A stretch of DNA of 64,000 bases, from contig CM037833.1 in NCBI GenBank assembly GCA_021234535.1, positions 18,482,433 to 18,546,432 of the forward strand, in the 5' to 3' direction. The stretch comes from Stichopus chloronotus (Eukaryota; Echinodermata; Holothuroidea; Aspidochirotida; Stichopodidae). A model generated the notes under the pieces. The model made no database searches. It worked only from the letters and a program-made list of their open reading frames with translations, and had not been told where the DNA came from. Positions 33,501-45,560 of the stretch are shown here, in pieces (positions within the stretch are counted from its first letter, which is position 1; each line of letters starts with the position of its first letter). A program made the translations under genes and the position numbers.

Positions 33501-35399
33501 AAAGGTACATTGATTGAAAACGGTTAGTTAGTGTTAGTTACTATGGTTGCATGAACTCGACACCTGTGAGAAACGGGAAAAGTCATGACAGCTCAGTCAA
33601 TTATTTAGATGCATCCTGTAGCTAAAATTCGAAAAAAAAAAATGGGTTAAACGTAATCCGAGATACCGTATGCGAGAAACAGTAGTAACTATCCAATGAT
33701 TTTTCATTTTACTGTTAAAATGTGTTAGAAGAACTATTTAATCAACTTTCAATATTTTATTGCATAAGAAATCGTAGGCTACACGAATCTTCCAGCCTGT
33801 AACTAGATGGTTACATGTAGACCAGACGGAAAACACCACGGAATTAAATTACATTTAACTTTCGAGTAACCTTAAAGGCAGCTACTCATGGCACTAGTCA
33901 GTTTTAATTCTCCCAGCCCCATATGCCTAAACCGCCACCGCATTTTCCACTGGTGAGCATAAATTGACCTATTTGTGATCAACAAACTCGTGCCCTGTCT
34001 TTACTGTGTGATATGGGCTACTCTTATCTTTTGAATCTGTTGTCAGTGAAAGAACAGAACCAAGTTGGTAATTTTGCCTACCCCTTTCTCAAAAAGTACA
34101 CTAGCTTGGGGTGATGAGTGACTGAGTTTATTCTACGTATGAAAAACAAAATGGGTTATTGTGACTGTTAGATAATAATGCAGTGGAGCTACACTGTCTT
34201 TTTGAAAGCATTTCCTAGCAGGTAGATATGTAATTAAATTGGGAGAGCCATGCAAAATTAGTAAGGCGTCAAGAATTCGCATCTTTTTGCGCGTGGTGTC
34301 CAGGAAAACTTGTTGGGGTTCAGAGGTAAGCCCCTCCCCCTGAGGCTCCGAGTTTCTAGACATGAGAGCTAAATATGAATGCGAAGACATAGACATGAAT
34401 AACTCCTATCAAATGACTTTTTTTTTTTTGTGCTATGGGCACTATTAGCAGGTATGTGGAATATTTATGATAATAACGTATCAAACTCATCGCCCACTTA
34501 GACCGGTACTTTGCCCGAACTCGTGGATAGAGGTAGCGCCATTTTACACGATGAAGCTTAGCAACCGGAAGCGTCTGGATTCGAGCCTTGGTCCGGTTAG
34601 AGTAGGATTGGTTTTTCATCTAAGAGTAATCTAAGGTTTTCTTTGCTGTACTGACCTTGTGAAAACGTTAGCAAATATAGTTTAAGATTGAAGTTGATCG
34701 TCAACCGACCGACATAAAGTTGTAAATGATACGACAAAGGCTCCCTCCGTAAATACTTATCTGGTCGCTTAGTGTGGTGTATAACTATCCTCTTAATTAT
34801 TCTTATTTACATGCAAAATGCTTGATCATTTTAAAGTTGACTGATATAATAACAAAAAACTATTAGAGATCACCCAGCAGACTAATCTAAGTGACGTGAG
34901 AGAAACTTGAATATCACGATACAAGTAATTCATTTTATGGGGAAACAGGCTCCATAAAATTAATGGGGACCCTAGCTCCTACGACACGTTAGTTTTATGG
35001 TGTCCCTACGGAAGTGACAAACGATCCTATCTTCTGGATCTCCAGGAAGGTCTTTGGTTAGTGGAAAGAGAACCTGTCTCAAGTTTTCCGGTAATTTTTT
35101 CACTTGATGTTTATAAGTTCATGCTGTGGTTCATGTTGTTATGATAACCATATGCTATGTCTCAACCATATTTATGTAATTCGTGAAAGAGAATACACAG
35201 GAGGTAATCAATGAGTGCCCATTATTGTACTCTACGTGATACCCTCGATGTACTGAATCTTTTGTAACTCGCACCAGGGATGTAACTAGGGCCACATCTT
35301 TAGTTTGGTGTGAAGTCAAAATATTCTGCCTGGTTGAGTGTTTTTTGCAAGTTTGTGGTGACCACATCCCCATAGCTTCAAACACTAGGAACTTCTAAG
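30548..35399. other. Probable intron or intergenic DNA, no gene supported
   Basis: AT-rich, with G-rich homopolymers near 31,391 and 31,591. A possible 24-nt exon at 31,827-31,850 (acceptor TTATCAG, donor GTACAG) cannot be placed in frame. A tRNA B-box-like word near 34,570 has no supporting arms. Confidence 0.45.
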
Positions 35400-36500
35400 G
35401 AGAGGGTAAAGATTTAAAGGGGTGCAGTCTTCACGAAAAGGGCATTTATCAGGTGAAACAAACAAAATATCGACGAACCAAACAAAAGAGAAATCCTGGA
35501 GAAGAGGGTGCGGGGTGAGTAATGTCAGGACTGTCTAAGCGGAATGAGCGCCACCATTGATTGGCACGGAGATCACAAAGAAATTTTGGCTTTCCACCCC
35601 TCCCCCTTCCTTCAGATTTCGAAAAGACGTCACGGAAACCTCAATGTATTTGACACTCTTGTACCCAGCTTTGAAATATGAATATCATGTCTGCAATTTA
35701 TTCCTTATATTCATGTGACAAAAATCAGTGTATGAAAAATGGTAATGCATATAAAGTGGGTTAAGGTTATATGAGGGTCGTAATGAAATACGCCTCATCT
35801 TCTATTTCTTTTTTCTTCTATGAGAACTTGACAAATGCTTTCTGGTTGAACACACAGGAAGACCGAAACCTAATTTTTTTTGTGGAGGGGGGGGGGGGAC
35901 AGACATTGCCTGAATTGCGTTTGTGACTTATTAGCGTCATCATTTAAGCGGAGCTGGTTACCGAAGACCGTACAAAAAAATTGGCCTTTTACCCCCCACC
36001 CGCACCTCCGATGAAAGAAAATGGCATGTAGCGGGTGTCAGCTGAATGTACCCACTGTTAAAAATAGATATCTTGTCTCCAATCCCTCAAATCATGGGAA
36101 AAGGAATACCAGTCTATTACAAGTGGTAGTACATGCCATATTTTTTTTTTGGGGGGGGGGCTGTGGGTGGGGGTTGAGAAGTGAAGTGTACCGAATTACG
36201 CATCCTCTGCTTTTTCTCTTGAGTACTTGAAAAATACTTTTTGTTGAACACATTTTTCACATCGGTGAGTAGAACTTTTTTTGAGGGAGAGGGAAGGGAT
36301 GCAATGTTCCCCCTCAGTAGGTTTGTGATTTATTAGCTTGTTACTATCCAAGCGGAACGCCACCATTAGTTGGCGCTGAGTGCATAATAAAATTTCAGAA
36401 GCTCCAGATGTCAGAAGACCGCACTCCCAGGGTGTGCTTGACTGAACTGCATGTACTCAGCTTTGAAATATGGTCATCATTACTGCAAGAAATCAATTCG
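35400..36500. repeat. Diverged tandem repeat, ~400-bp period
   Basis: Several anchors recur: GCGCCACCATTGATTGGC (35,548) and the related CGCCACCATTAGTTGGCG (36,358); CAGCTTTGAAATATGAATAT (35,668) and a copy at 36,456; the GAAATACGCCTCATC block (35,785) and GAATTACGCATCCTC (36,193); GACTTATTAGCG (35,926) and GATTTATTAGCT (36,329). Offsets of about 400 and 800 bp indicate at least three partial, diverged copies. G/C homopolymers sit at the same place in each copy. Confidence 0.65.
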
Positions 36501-39500
36501 TGCTAAAAGAAGAATTGATTTGTTAAAATTGGTAATACAATTCAGTGTCTCTAAGATGAACGGCACTTCCCAGTGTATTTCCAGTGCATGTATCTAACCT
36601 TCAAACAGGATCCTACGTTTGCAATTTCTCAATTAAAGATAATGGTTAGCATCGATCGCAAATAGATTTCTTTTGCTATTGACAGTTCCGGAAAAGTTAA
36701 TACAACAACGTTTACTTTCTGACAATGACGGTTCTTTTTCTTTTTTTCTTTTTTTTTGAGAAAATGTTCAACTATAGCAGGTACCCTTAGGCAAACTGTG
36801 GTGCAAAACGTTTACCTCAAACGATAGCAGTTCTTTTTTTGAGAGAGAGAGATTTATGTGAGAAAAAATATTTTGCAAAATTTCCTCTTTCAATGTCATA
36901 AAAGAACTAGGGGGAGATATGAAAAATATCCAACTGGTATTTCAGATTTCCGACTATAATCGGTACCAATGAAAACTTCCATCTGTATTTCAGATTTATT
37001 GACAACTGTTTCAATCACCACGTAACCTTAGACACAATTAAGTGTTCTTTTTATACCATTAGATGAGCTACCAGGCGACAGAGATATGACAAATTCAAAC
37101 AGGTATTTCAGATTATCCGACTATATCGTCGATCTGACAGATTTGGTCGGTGAGACACCCCACACCCTCGGTTTCGACGGCCCTCCCTCGCGCAGTCGTG
37201 ACATGACAGCAACCCATTACACAAACCATGCATGCTGGGTGCAAATCTACCACTCACTGACAGCTGCGATTCGTGGTGATCCCTTTTAGCCATTCTTCTT
37301 CAAACTTAGCATGAAAGGATATCACGGCATTCTGGAAGGTGTCTTTAGAAGTTAAATGTTGCTGCAGTACTGAAACTAATAATGACCTCCTATGTTAAGT
37401 ATTTAAACTTATTCGCAGTTATCCTAACCCACCTGCGATGTGCACGGTATGTCTTCTGCGCTTTGTATAAGGTTCAAATGGTACATCATTTAAAACATAC
37501 GTTGCTACACAGTATAATTGGAATGAAACTAAATGCTAAAACGTTAGCTAATTGTGACTTTTGCTCCCAAAATTTAACTAACATTCATACATACTTGGAA
37601 AGAATCCTCAACTCGTATTGGCTCATTTCAGTCAGGTAACCGTGGATTAATCGCTGGTGACCCAACTTGCTAAACCACGGTCAATCACCGGCGGATGAAT
37701 ACAATAAAACTTAAGATCGACAGTGTGTTTTCAGTCTGCTATATCTTGTACAAAACAATGGCTAATACAGTGTTACTATAGGTCTACACTAGTGAAGTAA
37801 CGTTCGAAGTTCGTAGTTCTTTGTTTTAACGTTATCTAGGCCCCGCCCAAGGCCTTAGACCTGCGTAAAATGTAAATGTAGGTACATCTACGTAACAACA
37901 GCGCAGTACACTGTTAGTGGTTATCCCTCTGAGGTAGGGTAGCCTAACCTTACTTAAATACCAGAATTGTGTCAGGTGAAAGCAGTATATTTTGAACACC
38001 TGGAAAGTTTGATAGCCTATCGGAATTAGCTTTCCTTCTTTGTAAAATTCTGCTGAGATGTTCTTAAACAATTCCCTATGCAATAAAATCGTAAAGAGGA
38101 CTAAGGACTGCAATACTTCGCCATCTTGAAGGGTCTCCATGCAACCGCTGGATTTATATTCTTACACTTCCGAAATTTTGCATTGCCTACCTAGAACTCT
38201 CAAACTCACATGAAAATAAGAGTCCGCACATAACAAGTCTTCCACTCTCTGCTGCTGTTAGGACTGAAATCTCGAAATCTATATTCAATGAAGCCGTCAC
38301 TCTCTTTATCCAAAATCAGTTATCAGGCCCTATAGCTGTACAACGCTCTGTAGCACGAAGTTAAGTACACACTGCACATGCACAGTGAATACACGTACAC
38401 TGACCAACGTGCACACAGTAGTACAGTACAAGTTGCAAACAAACTATACTAAACCACGCAAACGAACTTAAGCACGCGTTGTTGCGCTATGTCAATTTCT
38501 ATTGGATTCTTTTTGTCTAAGTGTTGCTTTCTGTTTCGAGCACGAATATTGTTGACATGTTGTAAATTTGTTTACCTTTTCTCGGGGTTCCTTTTCAATA
38601 AAAATGCGGTTATTTAAGAACGAAATTCCTTTCTTTTTTTCGTCTTTTTTATCAAAATCTCTTTGAAATGTATTAACAAGGTTAATCAACATTGGAACTG
38701 TGTATTAGCTTTAGTATAATGCACAATCGGGGGTAAAATGTTATCGCTGGATGCACGAGGGCGCAGCAGCCTTTAAATAACAATGACAACGTCTCCTCTC
38801 ATACTCATTTTTATTTGGAACACAACGCCCTTTGTTCATTACGTCCGCATTACAATATCACTGTAATAGTATTCCGCACATGGTATCATAAATTGTTGCT
38901 TGAACGGTTGCAACTGGAAACTTCAAAGATGACTGTACAACCAATTTCCTGAAAAGTAAATCCTTCTTGTGTATATTTACGCCAATACACCATAAGTTGG
39001 ATTTGTCACTATTGGACATTAGTGTCTAGTTCAATCATCGTTATATGTCGTTCTCTCTATCGATGTAGTTATTGGATCTGTTGGGCCTCTACTTCAGCTG
39101 TTGACAGACTTATTTCCTCCATCCTCCATAGGCGCCGCCATTTTTAATGTAACAAAAAAAAACCTCAGAAACTTCCGAAACCCTGGACTTCTTCTAGATC
39201 TTGTTTACATGAAAGAAGAAAAAAAAAAGTCTACAAGAAAACCCCACAGCAACAATGACAGTATCGAGAATAGTCAGCGTTCAAAGAGCATTGCATGATT
39301 GTGTCCACCATTGTTCTGACATTCACTAAACAGAAATGCTCCTTGAACAGGAACCTCTTAACTACTTTAATTGTTTAGGCTGCCAGGTATCGGTGCAAGT
39401 TGTCTCATCTTCTCCATGAGATGATGATATGCCAGCAAACACAGAATGAACACGTAACATCTGCATTATGATCAGATTAAGTGTCAAAATAACTTTTGTC

Positions 39501-40209
39501 CAAAACATATTCGACATCTGACAATTAAATTTTCAAATTAAATGCCGCATCTGGAATCGCTCTGGTTGTTTTTGTGTGTGAAACCACATGTCGCCACTTG
39601 TAATATTCAAAACGTGCAGTTGAAAAAAAAAATTAACAAATATATACTGGTTAACCATTTTGTAACAGCTGATCAAAATCAAACAACATCAAAAATGTAA
39701 CAGGCTTCTACCAAAAATGCAACAATTATGATAGTTGGTCCAAAATGCAATAACTGTCTGCCTACAATGTTGCAACGTGAAGATTCGCATCAGAGGGTTT
39801 AGTAAAAAATTAACCCAAGAAGGCCACCATATTTATTATAATCATTATATTTATAATGAGTATTATAACGTGACCAAACAAAATTGCAAAAGGACTAAGA
39901 GTTTTACCATTCAATCTTTCATGAAATACTCGACATCGAAATTCAGTCCTACGGTAACAGTTGCTTTACTTTTTCAGAAAGTTGTTACTCTTTTGACAAA
40001 GTTTGTTGCAAAATGGGTCGTACCACCTACCATTGAAGTGGGACTGTATATGAATGTAAAATTCATGGATAGTTATGCAATTGTTGAAGCGGTACGTTTC
40101 GTGTGTTTTACTTCTCTTTCTCCGCTCTAAGCACAATGCATTTAATTTACATTGATTTCTCATGATGAGTTTACTCAACAATTTGAACCATGTTACTTTG
40201 TGTTTATAG
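36501..40209. other. Non-coding, short repeated motif; isolated exon candidate
   Basis: GTATTTCAGATT recurs near 36,938, 36,986 and 37,103 with similar flanks (GACTATAATCGGTACC / GACTATATCGTCGATC). A 40-nt stretch at 37,063-37,102 (acceptor ACCATTAG, donor GTATTT) could encode ELPGDRDMTNSN but does not join the leader exon in frame. Overlapping frames on both strands at 39.7-40.4 kb show no domain. Confidence 0.4.
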
Positions 40210-40257
40210 AAAACGTTTTCTGAGGATACACTGACTGAAGACGGGTACGATGAAGAG
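40210..40257 (+). CDS. Candidate small acidic exon
   Basis: Forty-eight nt between acceptor GTTTATAG and donor GTAACA, open only in phase 0, encoding KTFSEDTLTEDGYDEE. The acidic, Tyr/Asp/Glu-rich character resembles that of the candidate terminal exon at 41,814-41,862. Protein family not recognised. Confidence 0.4.
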
Positions 40258-40359
40258 GTAACATATATGATTGTGTACAGAATTATAACAAAAACATCGA
40301 TCGTAATGAAATTTATTCCTAACACTTCTTGTTGGTTGAGACAAAGGTAGCATTCTAAC

Positions 40360-40640
40360 ATGGACCTCTTATTGGGTCCATATCAACGAACATAAATGCG
40401 TAATTGCCCATATGACGACGTACTTAAGTTTCATAGGGGCTCATATGGACCAGCCGGGTAACCCATCTTACCCTGCATAGGGTAATTCTGGGGTCCATGT
40501 AGGTAATTGTCCCATAGGAACACCATAGATCATATCACATATGTGTCATATTTTTATCTGGGCTGGTCGATAAGGAGTCCCTTACGAGTCGTAGGTGCAA
40601 AATCCCATGAGTCCAATTAGTCCCATATGGACTCCCCTAG
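40360..40640. repeat. Candidate repeat-derived segment with recurring CCATATGG words
   Basis: A segment richer in GC than its neighbours, with GTCCATAT, TCATATGGACC, GGTCCATG and CCCATATGGACTCC repeated in both orientations. It looks like a mobile-element remnant, but I cannot define ends or a second copy in the window. Confidence 0.25.
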
Positions 40641-41413
40641 ATGGGTAAAACTTTGTTGTGGTGAAATGAGATAGGTGATGATTATTCTTGCACTAACCAA
40701 ATGTTGATTGTTTGTGCAAGGTCAGCTTTATAATGATAGTAATATCTTAAGAAGATGGATTACAGAATCTGAAGTCCAGTCGGGTCATCTAACTCTTACG
40801 TCATGCTTAAATAGAGGAAAGACTGATAAAAACTGATGTGTTCGGACTTACTGGGTGTTAAAGAGGCTGATTTACATTGACAGTAATAAAATAATCAATA
40901 ATGACCCGTATTTATATACGATATTGCATTTAAAATGTGATTGGTCGTCTAATTATCATTTCATGCGACTTCAGTCTCGGGGTGATAATTCTTAACGAAC
41001 TCCATCAGTTTCCGCTTGCTCTTGGCTGGTAAAAATAAGACATCGGTAGTGTGTGTGTTAGTACCTCTTTGGTATAAAAGTAATTCTCTCTGCAGGACTA
41101 CATTAAGAAAGTATGTGAATGTTGAAACATTTTAAGAGAGTTATCAAGAAATGACTGCAAGACGTCACATGATATATAAGACTGACATCACATGAGATAT
41201 AATAATACGATGAATCACCGTTAATAATATCCTGACTGAGAGTACAAAACACTTCTCTTCAGCTGGTTTCACATTTTCAACTTTTAAGATTTAAAACCGT
41301 TATTTTTTCTTTCTTGGAAAAAGTAGTAGCTTATAATGTTTCATTTATAACGTTTCATTTGATCGGAATATTCACTTCTTGTAATAAATCATGCGTTTTT
41401 TTTTTTCTCATAG

Positions 41414-41440
41414 GTCGAAAGGTTCAGGGATTTTTATGGG
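41414..41440 (+). CDS. Candidate small exon
   Basis: Twenty-seven nt between a strong acceptor (T-rich tract, CTCATAG) and GTAAGT. In phase 0 it reads VERFRDFYG after the acidic exon at 40,210; in phase 2 it would join the next candidate exon. Both cannot be true, so an additional exon or a wrong assignment is likely. Confidence 0.35.
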
Positions 41441-41813
41441 GTAAGTAATAGCAGAACCCTTTCCAAGTACTGTCATTTGAGGAGATGTCTTACATGAATC
41501 TTTTTTGTGTGGTTGATTTTTGATCTAATACATTTGTTACACCTTATCGCCTATATTATGCGTGCGTTTACGTCACAAATCAACAGGAAATTTGAAACAA
41601 ATCTAGTGGGCACATGTGGTCTCTGTAAGTGTTTGGACTGAAGGGCTTTACTCAATTGGAGTTGACATATTCCAGACCAGTCAGTTTTTAAAGCGTTTGC
41701 ATTTACGATACCAACAAGGATTAAATTGCATACAATATGTACTGAAGTATTATATATGTTTTGAAGGGAAATATACAAGGAAAAATAAACGATGCGCTTT
41801 ATCTTTCCTGCAG

Positions 41814-41862
41814 TTACGATGAATCCCAGTCTGACACTGCAGATTCCGACGACGAGGAGTAA
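41814..41862 (+). CDS. Candidate terminal acidic exon
   Basis: Acceptor TTTCCTGCAG; in phase 2 it reads YDESQSDTADSDDEE and a TAA stop. The acidic Asp/Ser/Glu tail is similar in character to the 40,210 exon. It could end the gene that starts at 19,906, but the chain of phases is not closed. Confidence 0.4.
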
Positions 41863-44800
41863 GGCTTATGTTTGCTGTACACGTTTGCATGTTCAAGAAG
41901 GTGATACTTATCTATAATACATGTCTCGAATCTGTTAAAATGTCTAGAAACTTTTAAAAGGTGAATTTCATTAAAGGAAATTTGACTTCAAACTGGCATG
42001 AAAATACTGCATGTAACGACGACCAGATCTACTGTGCTCAGCTGGTTGGTTTCACATAATCTCATGTTGGAGGAAGCACTGCTCCAATAGAGGGCGATAG
42101 GTGTTTTAGAATATTTATCAAGAATAGTAACAATTTAGATCAATACCAGTTAAGGTAGATGAGTCACTGCCAGACACTGCAAAGAATAAACGAGGAGCGT
42201 TAAAAGTCTTGATTGTGTTGAACATGGTTGTATATAGATGGAAGCAGTTACTTTCAGAGAAAGTGGTGTTTAACTTTTATAGACGTGCACAGTAAAAGTT
42301 AAGAAGAATTCTAAGAAAGGAAACTAAAATCGAGACTGATTCTGCAAGTTCAGAGTTCGAGGGCTGAAGTGTGAATGTTATTGAACCAGATTTAATTTTG
42401 TTTGCAATACTTCCAAAGAACATGATACCTATGGAGGATATACGCTGAGAATAACAACGGTTACATGTATCCTGGTAAAGGGATTTTGGTTACCAGTCAG
42501 TAGCTGCAACCTGTTAAAACTGTTATTCCTTGTGAAAACGTTATTTCCACAGGAGATTATGTTTGTGTAATAAATATGATAGAAAAAATGCAATTTTTAC
42601 AGAGGAAGTGATGCTTGTATGTAATGTAAGTATGCAATAACGTTGTAAGGATTCAAGCATCATGTTATGCGATAAATCCCCAAACCAAGATAGAACTAGA
42701 GATGTGGTTGCCAAATCGCAACCATCTTCCTATGAGTTAACAGTTGTTGTGTGCGTAGTGTCTTGTAAAGTAGGTTCCAGCATTCTTACATTAAAAGACT
42801 GCGTGCCTCTTGTCTGCAAGAGTTGTTCGGCTTTCGGAGAGTTTGAAGAAAATGTAAAATTAATGGGAAAACTAATAGTACTATTAATCTTACCACATTG
42901 AGACGTCCAAGATAGCTAGCAAGTACACACGGAAAAGTAGAAATAGAATTCCTACTCAAACACACCACGATAAAATTCTGTGTAAAATAACCAGGCCAAA
43001 AAAAAAGGAAAAAAGTAAGAGTTTAATATTTGTCAGTGAAATTCATATTCCACTGAATATGTAAACCCCACTACAGAATATTTTTGCTTACATGAATATA
43101 ATATCCTCTTTTGTTGTTCCGTCTGATGTCAAGTAACGTTGATTGACTGCTAAGCTTTCTTGAAAATTTAGAATTTTATAGGGCCAAGTAAAAGGTCGAG
43201 AATATTTTCATATTCAAATATCACAGGAAGATGAGTGCATAGTTCTCTTTCAATGTACCATAACATCACGTCACTCCACTGGATAAGGAGAAACTAGAGA
43301 CCTTTCCAGGTTAACCAGCAATATTTATCTAAGTGGGTTGGTTGATCAATCTGTGGGCACTTCGAATCGATGAAGCGACATATTATAAGCATATATATTT
43401 AGGTGTCGTCAGGGTAAATTAGGGAAGCTCCTTTGAGGATCGTCCTCTGAGAGTGAAACGCAGTTGTATAGTAGAGCCCATAGGTTTTGGCGCACAGAAA
43501 GCCATTCCAGAGTGATTAATAAAGCGGTTTAGTTGGTCAAAAGCAGTGTAGACTAAAACATTCATTTCACGGTGGTGCAAATTAAATATATAGCACCTCC
43601 TTGGTCATACGGGCTAAAAGGGAGCTGTAAAGAGTTCCCTGGTGCCACAAGGGTAGTTGACATCTGATGAACGTTAAGTAAATGTATAGAAACTGGAAAG
43701 GTTATGTAATCCAGGTAGTTGTACACCCCAGCCCTTTACTTTGCTATTGATCTTCATTGGCCGTAGAGAATAATATTTAATTTGTGAAAAATGCATGCAA
43801 TTACTTTGAACAGGCCTGATGACATCATTGTAGTAGCTATAACTGTTCTTTTTTTTTTGGCTTACAAAAATTAACAGTACTAACTTTTCAACTTTTTAAA
43901 TTATTTTTTATTAATTTTCTAAAGATGCATGCAATATTGAATAACCAAGGGAAATATGTGATGTACAAAAACTCCAGTATATTTCTTTCAAGAATCATCA
44001 TCGATTACGAGCAGCTATCATGAAGCAAGCTTTCACATAGACACCTTATAATTCTCACTATCCTAAGTTTTTCTTCACTTTCAATTTGTTGACATTCAGC
44101 TTGTCATTTTACTTTTTCGTTTACGTAAGGTTAATGGTTAAGACCCATCAATTTTAAGTATTCAGTGGACAAAGCATGTCTAAATTTACAATTTGAAAAA
44201 AGTCTTCGTTCGTGATTCTTTCTTGTTTTACAGTGAGCATTTTTTTTTTTTTTTTGGTTTATTTTAAGTAGTGAGCCATTCTGGTGCAACACAGACCCAA
44301 AATAGCAAACAGAGGTTGCTACAATTTAACAAAATAAATAACTTTTCAAGCTGAGAAAAAGACCTGAGCATATTCTTCACACATTTATCAGTCCCTTGGT
44401 TTATGTACCACTTTTGCCATATGAGTATTACCTCTCATTCTGCCACCAAACACTATTACTGAAACTATAGTGGGGATATCACGGTACAGGAAGCGCTTAT
44501 TTCGCCACAAGAAGGAATATTTTGAGAGGATGGTGAAAAAAAATATGCATCTTCCGTTACTTCTACAACGAACACTAAACATTGAAGTCAACAATTAAAC
44601 CGGTATCAGAAATGAAACGTCTTTTTACAGGTAGTGAAACCGTTTTCTGTGGGTTCCATAAGCTCTTTCAAACAGTAGTAAATTCCCCGGCTGACAAAGA
44701 GAAGCAAATTTGAAGCGTGAACATCTCAATGTAAACATCATTCAAACTGATATGTTAATGCCAATGTTCTACCCAGAGTGAATAACTCAACCGCATCAAT

Positions 44801-44990
44801 GTTCCATCGCAAGGTTTGAAGCATGATCATATACCTCATTGTTCAATCATTGTCTTTAATTTAAAAAAAAAATGAAGTAGGATAAAAACACATTGAAATA
44901 CGTCATCTTCAGTTTAATACATAGTTCCTAAAATGTTGAATCAGACTTTTGCATGAACGACTTCTGAAATGTAGGAAATGAGATAGGTAG
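41863..44990. other. Intergenic, no gene identified
   Basis: AT-rich; short ORFs without domains (for example 42,662-42,901). Poly-T runs near 43,850 and 44,238. Confidence 0.5.
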
Positions 44991-45560
44991 TTAAAGGTTG
45001 TGTGACATGCTCCTAGAAAGAAGCACCCTTCATTGAAAAGTTGCAAAGTAAAAATCAGATTGAATATCGGTTGCAATTTTGCTGATATTTATGACAGTCT
45101 CGGAAATATGGCTTGAAAAAGATTGAGAAAAACGCAAAACAGATGATGTGGAGTGCTGCACTGTTTCAGTATTTCTTTCGTTAAGCCTATGTATTTTGCC
45201 TTTTCGTGACTTAATAACTGAGTTTCACATTGGTAAGGGATATCGATATTTTTGAAGAAGAAAATACATGCTTCCAAAAGAAAACTCTCTGGGCTTATAA
45301 AAATTTTCAAATGTCCACGAAAGAAAGGTTATATAAACAAAGGATTAACATAAGATACCGTATGTGATAGAAGTCCATCTCTTGGCGTCACAAATTTGCA
45401 TACTTTGCCAAAGTTCAATCTTCATACAGCTGTGAAACAGTAATCTGCCTGTAAAGTTGTAATCCTGGACGGATTTTGGTGGAATTTGTGGTTGTTTTTA
45501 ATATATTCAATACCTAATGCAATCAATACTTGCAAATTTCATTTCCATGCCATACAATCT
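44990..45560 (+). repeat. Dispersed repeat, copy A (partner at 58,140-58,660)
   Basis: AAAGGTTGTGTGACATGC, then CAGATGATGTGGA, GGTTATATAAA, CATCTCTTGGCGTCACAAAT and TTTGGTGGAATTTGTGGTTG are found in the same order and orientation at 58,140-58,660 with substantial divergence. The repeat is about 550 bp, with no credible ORF. Confidence 0.75.

Noticed and set aside
34540..34610. tRNA-like B box (GGATTCGAGCC)
   Set aside because: The flanking bases do not pair as a T stem and no acceptor or D arm can be drawn; possibly chance or a very degraded tRNA-derived element.
39735..40361. Two overlapping ~131-codon ORFs on opposite strands
   Set aside because: No domain, no splice context, and both frames being open fits AT-rich chance.
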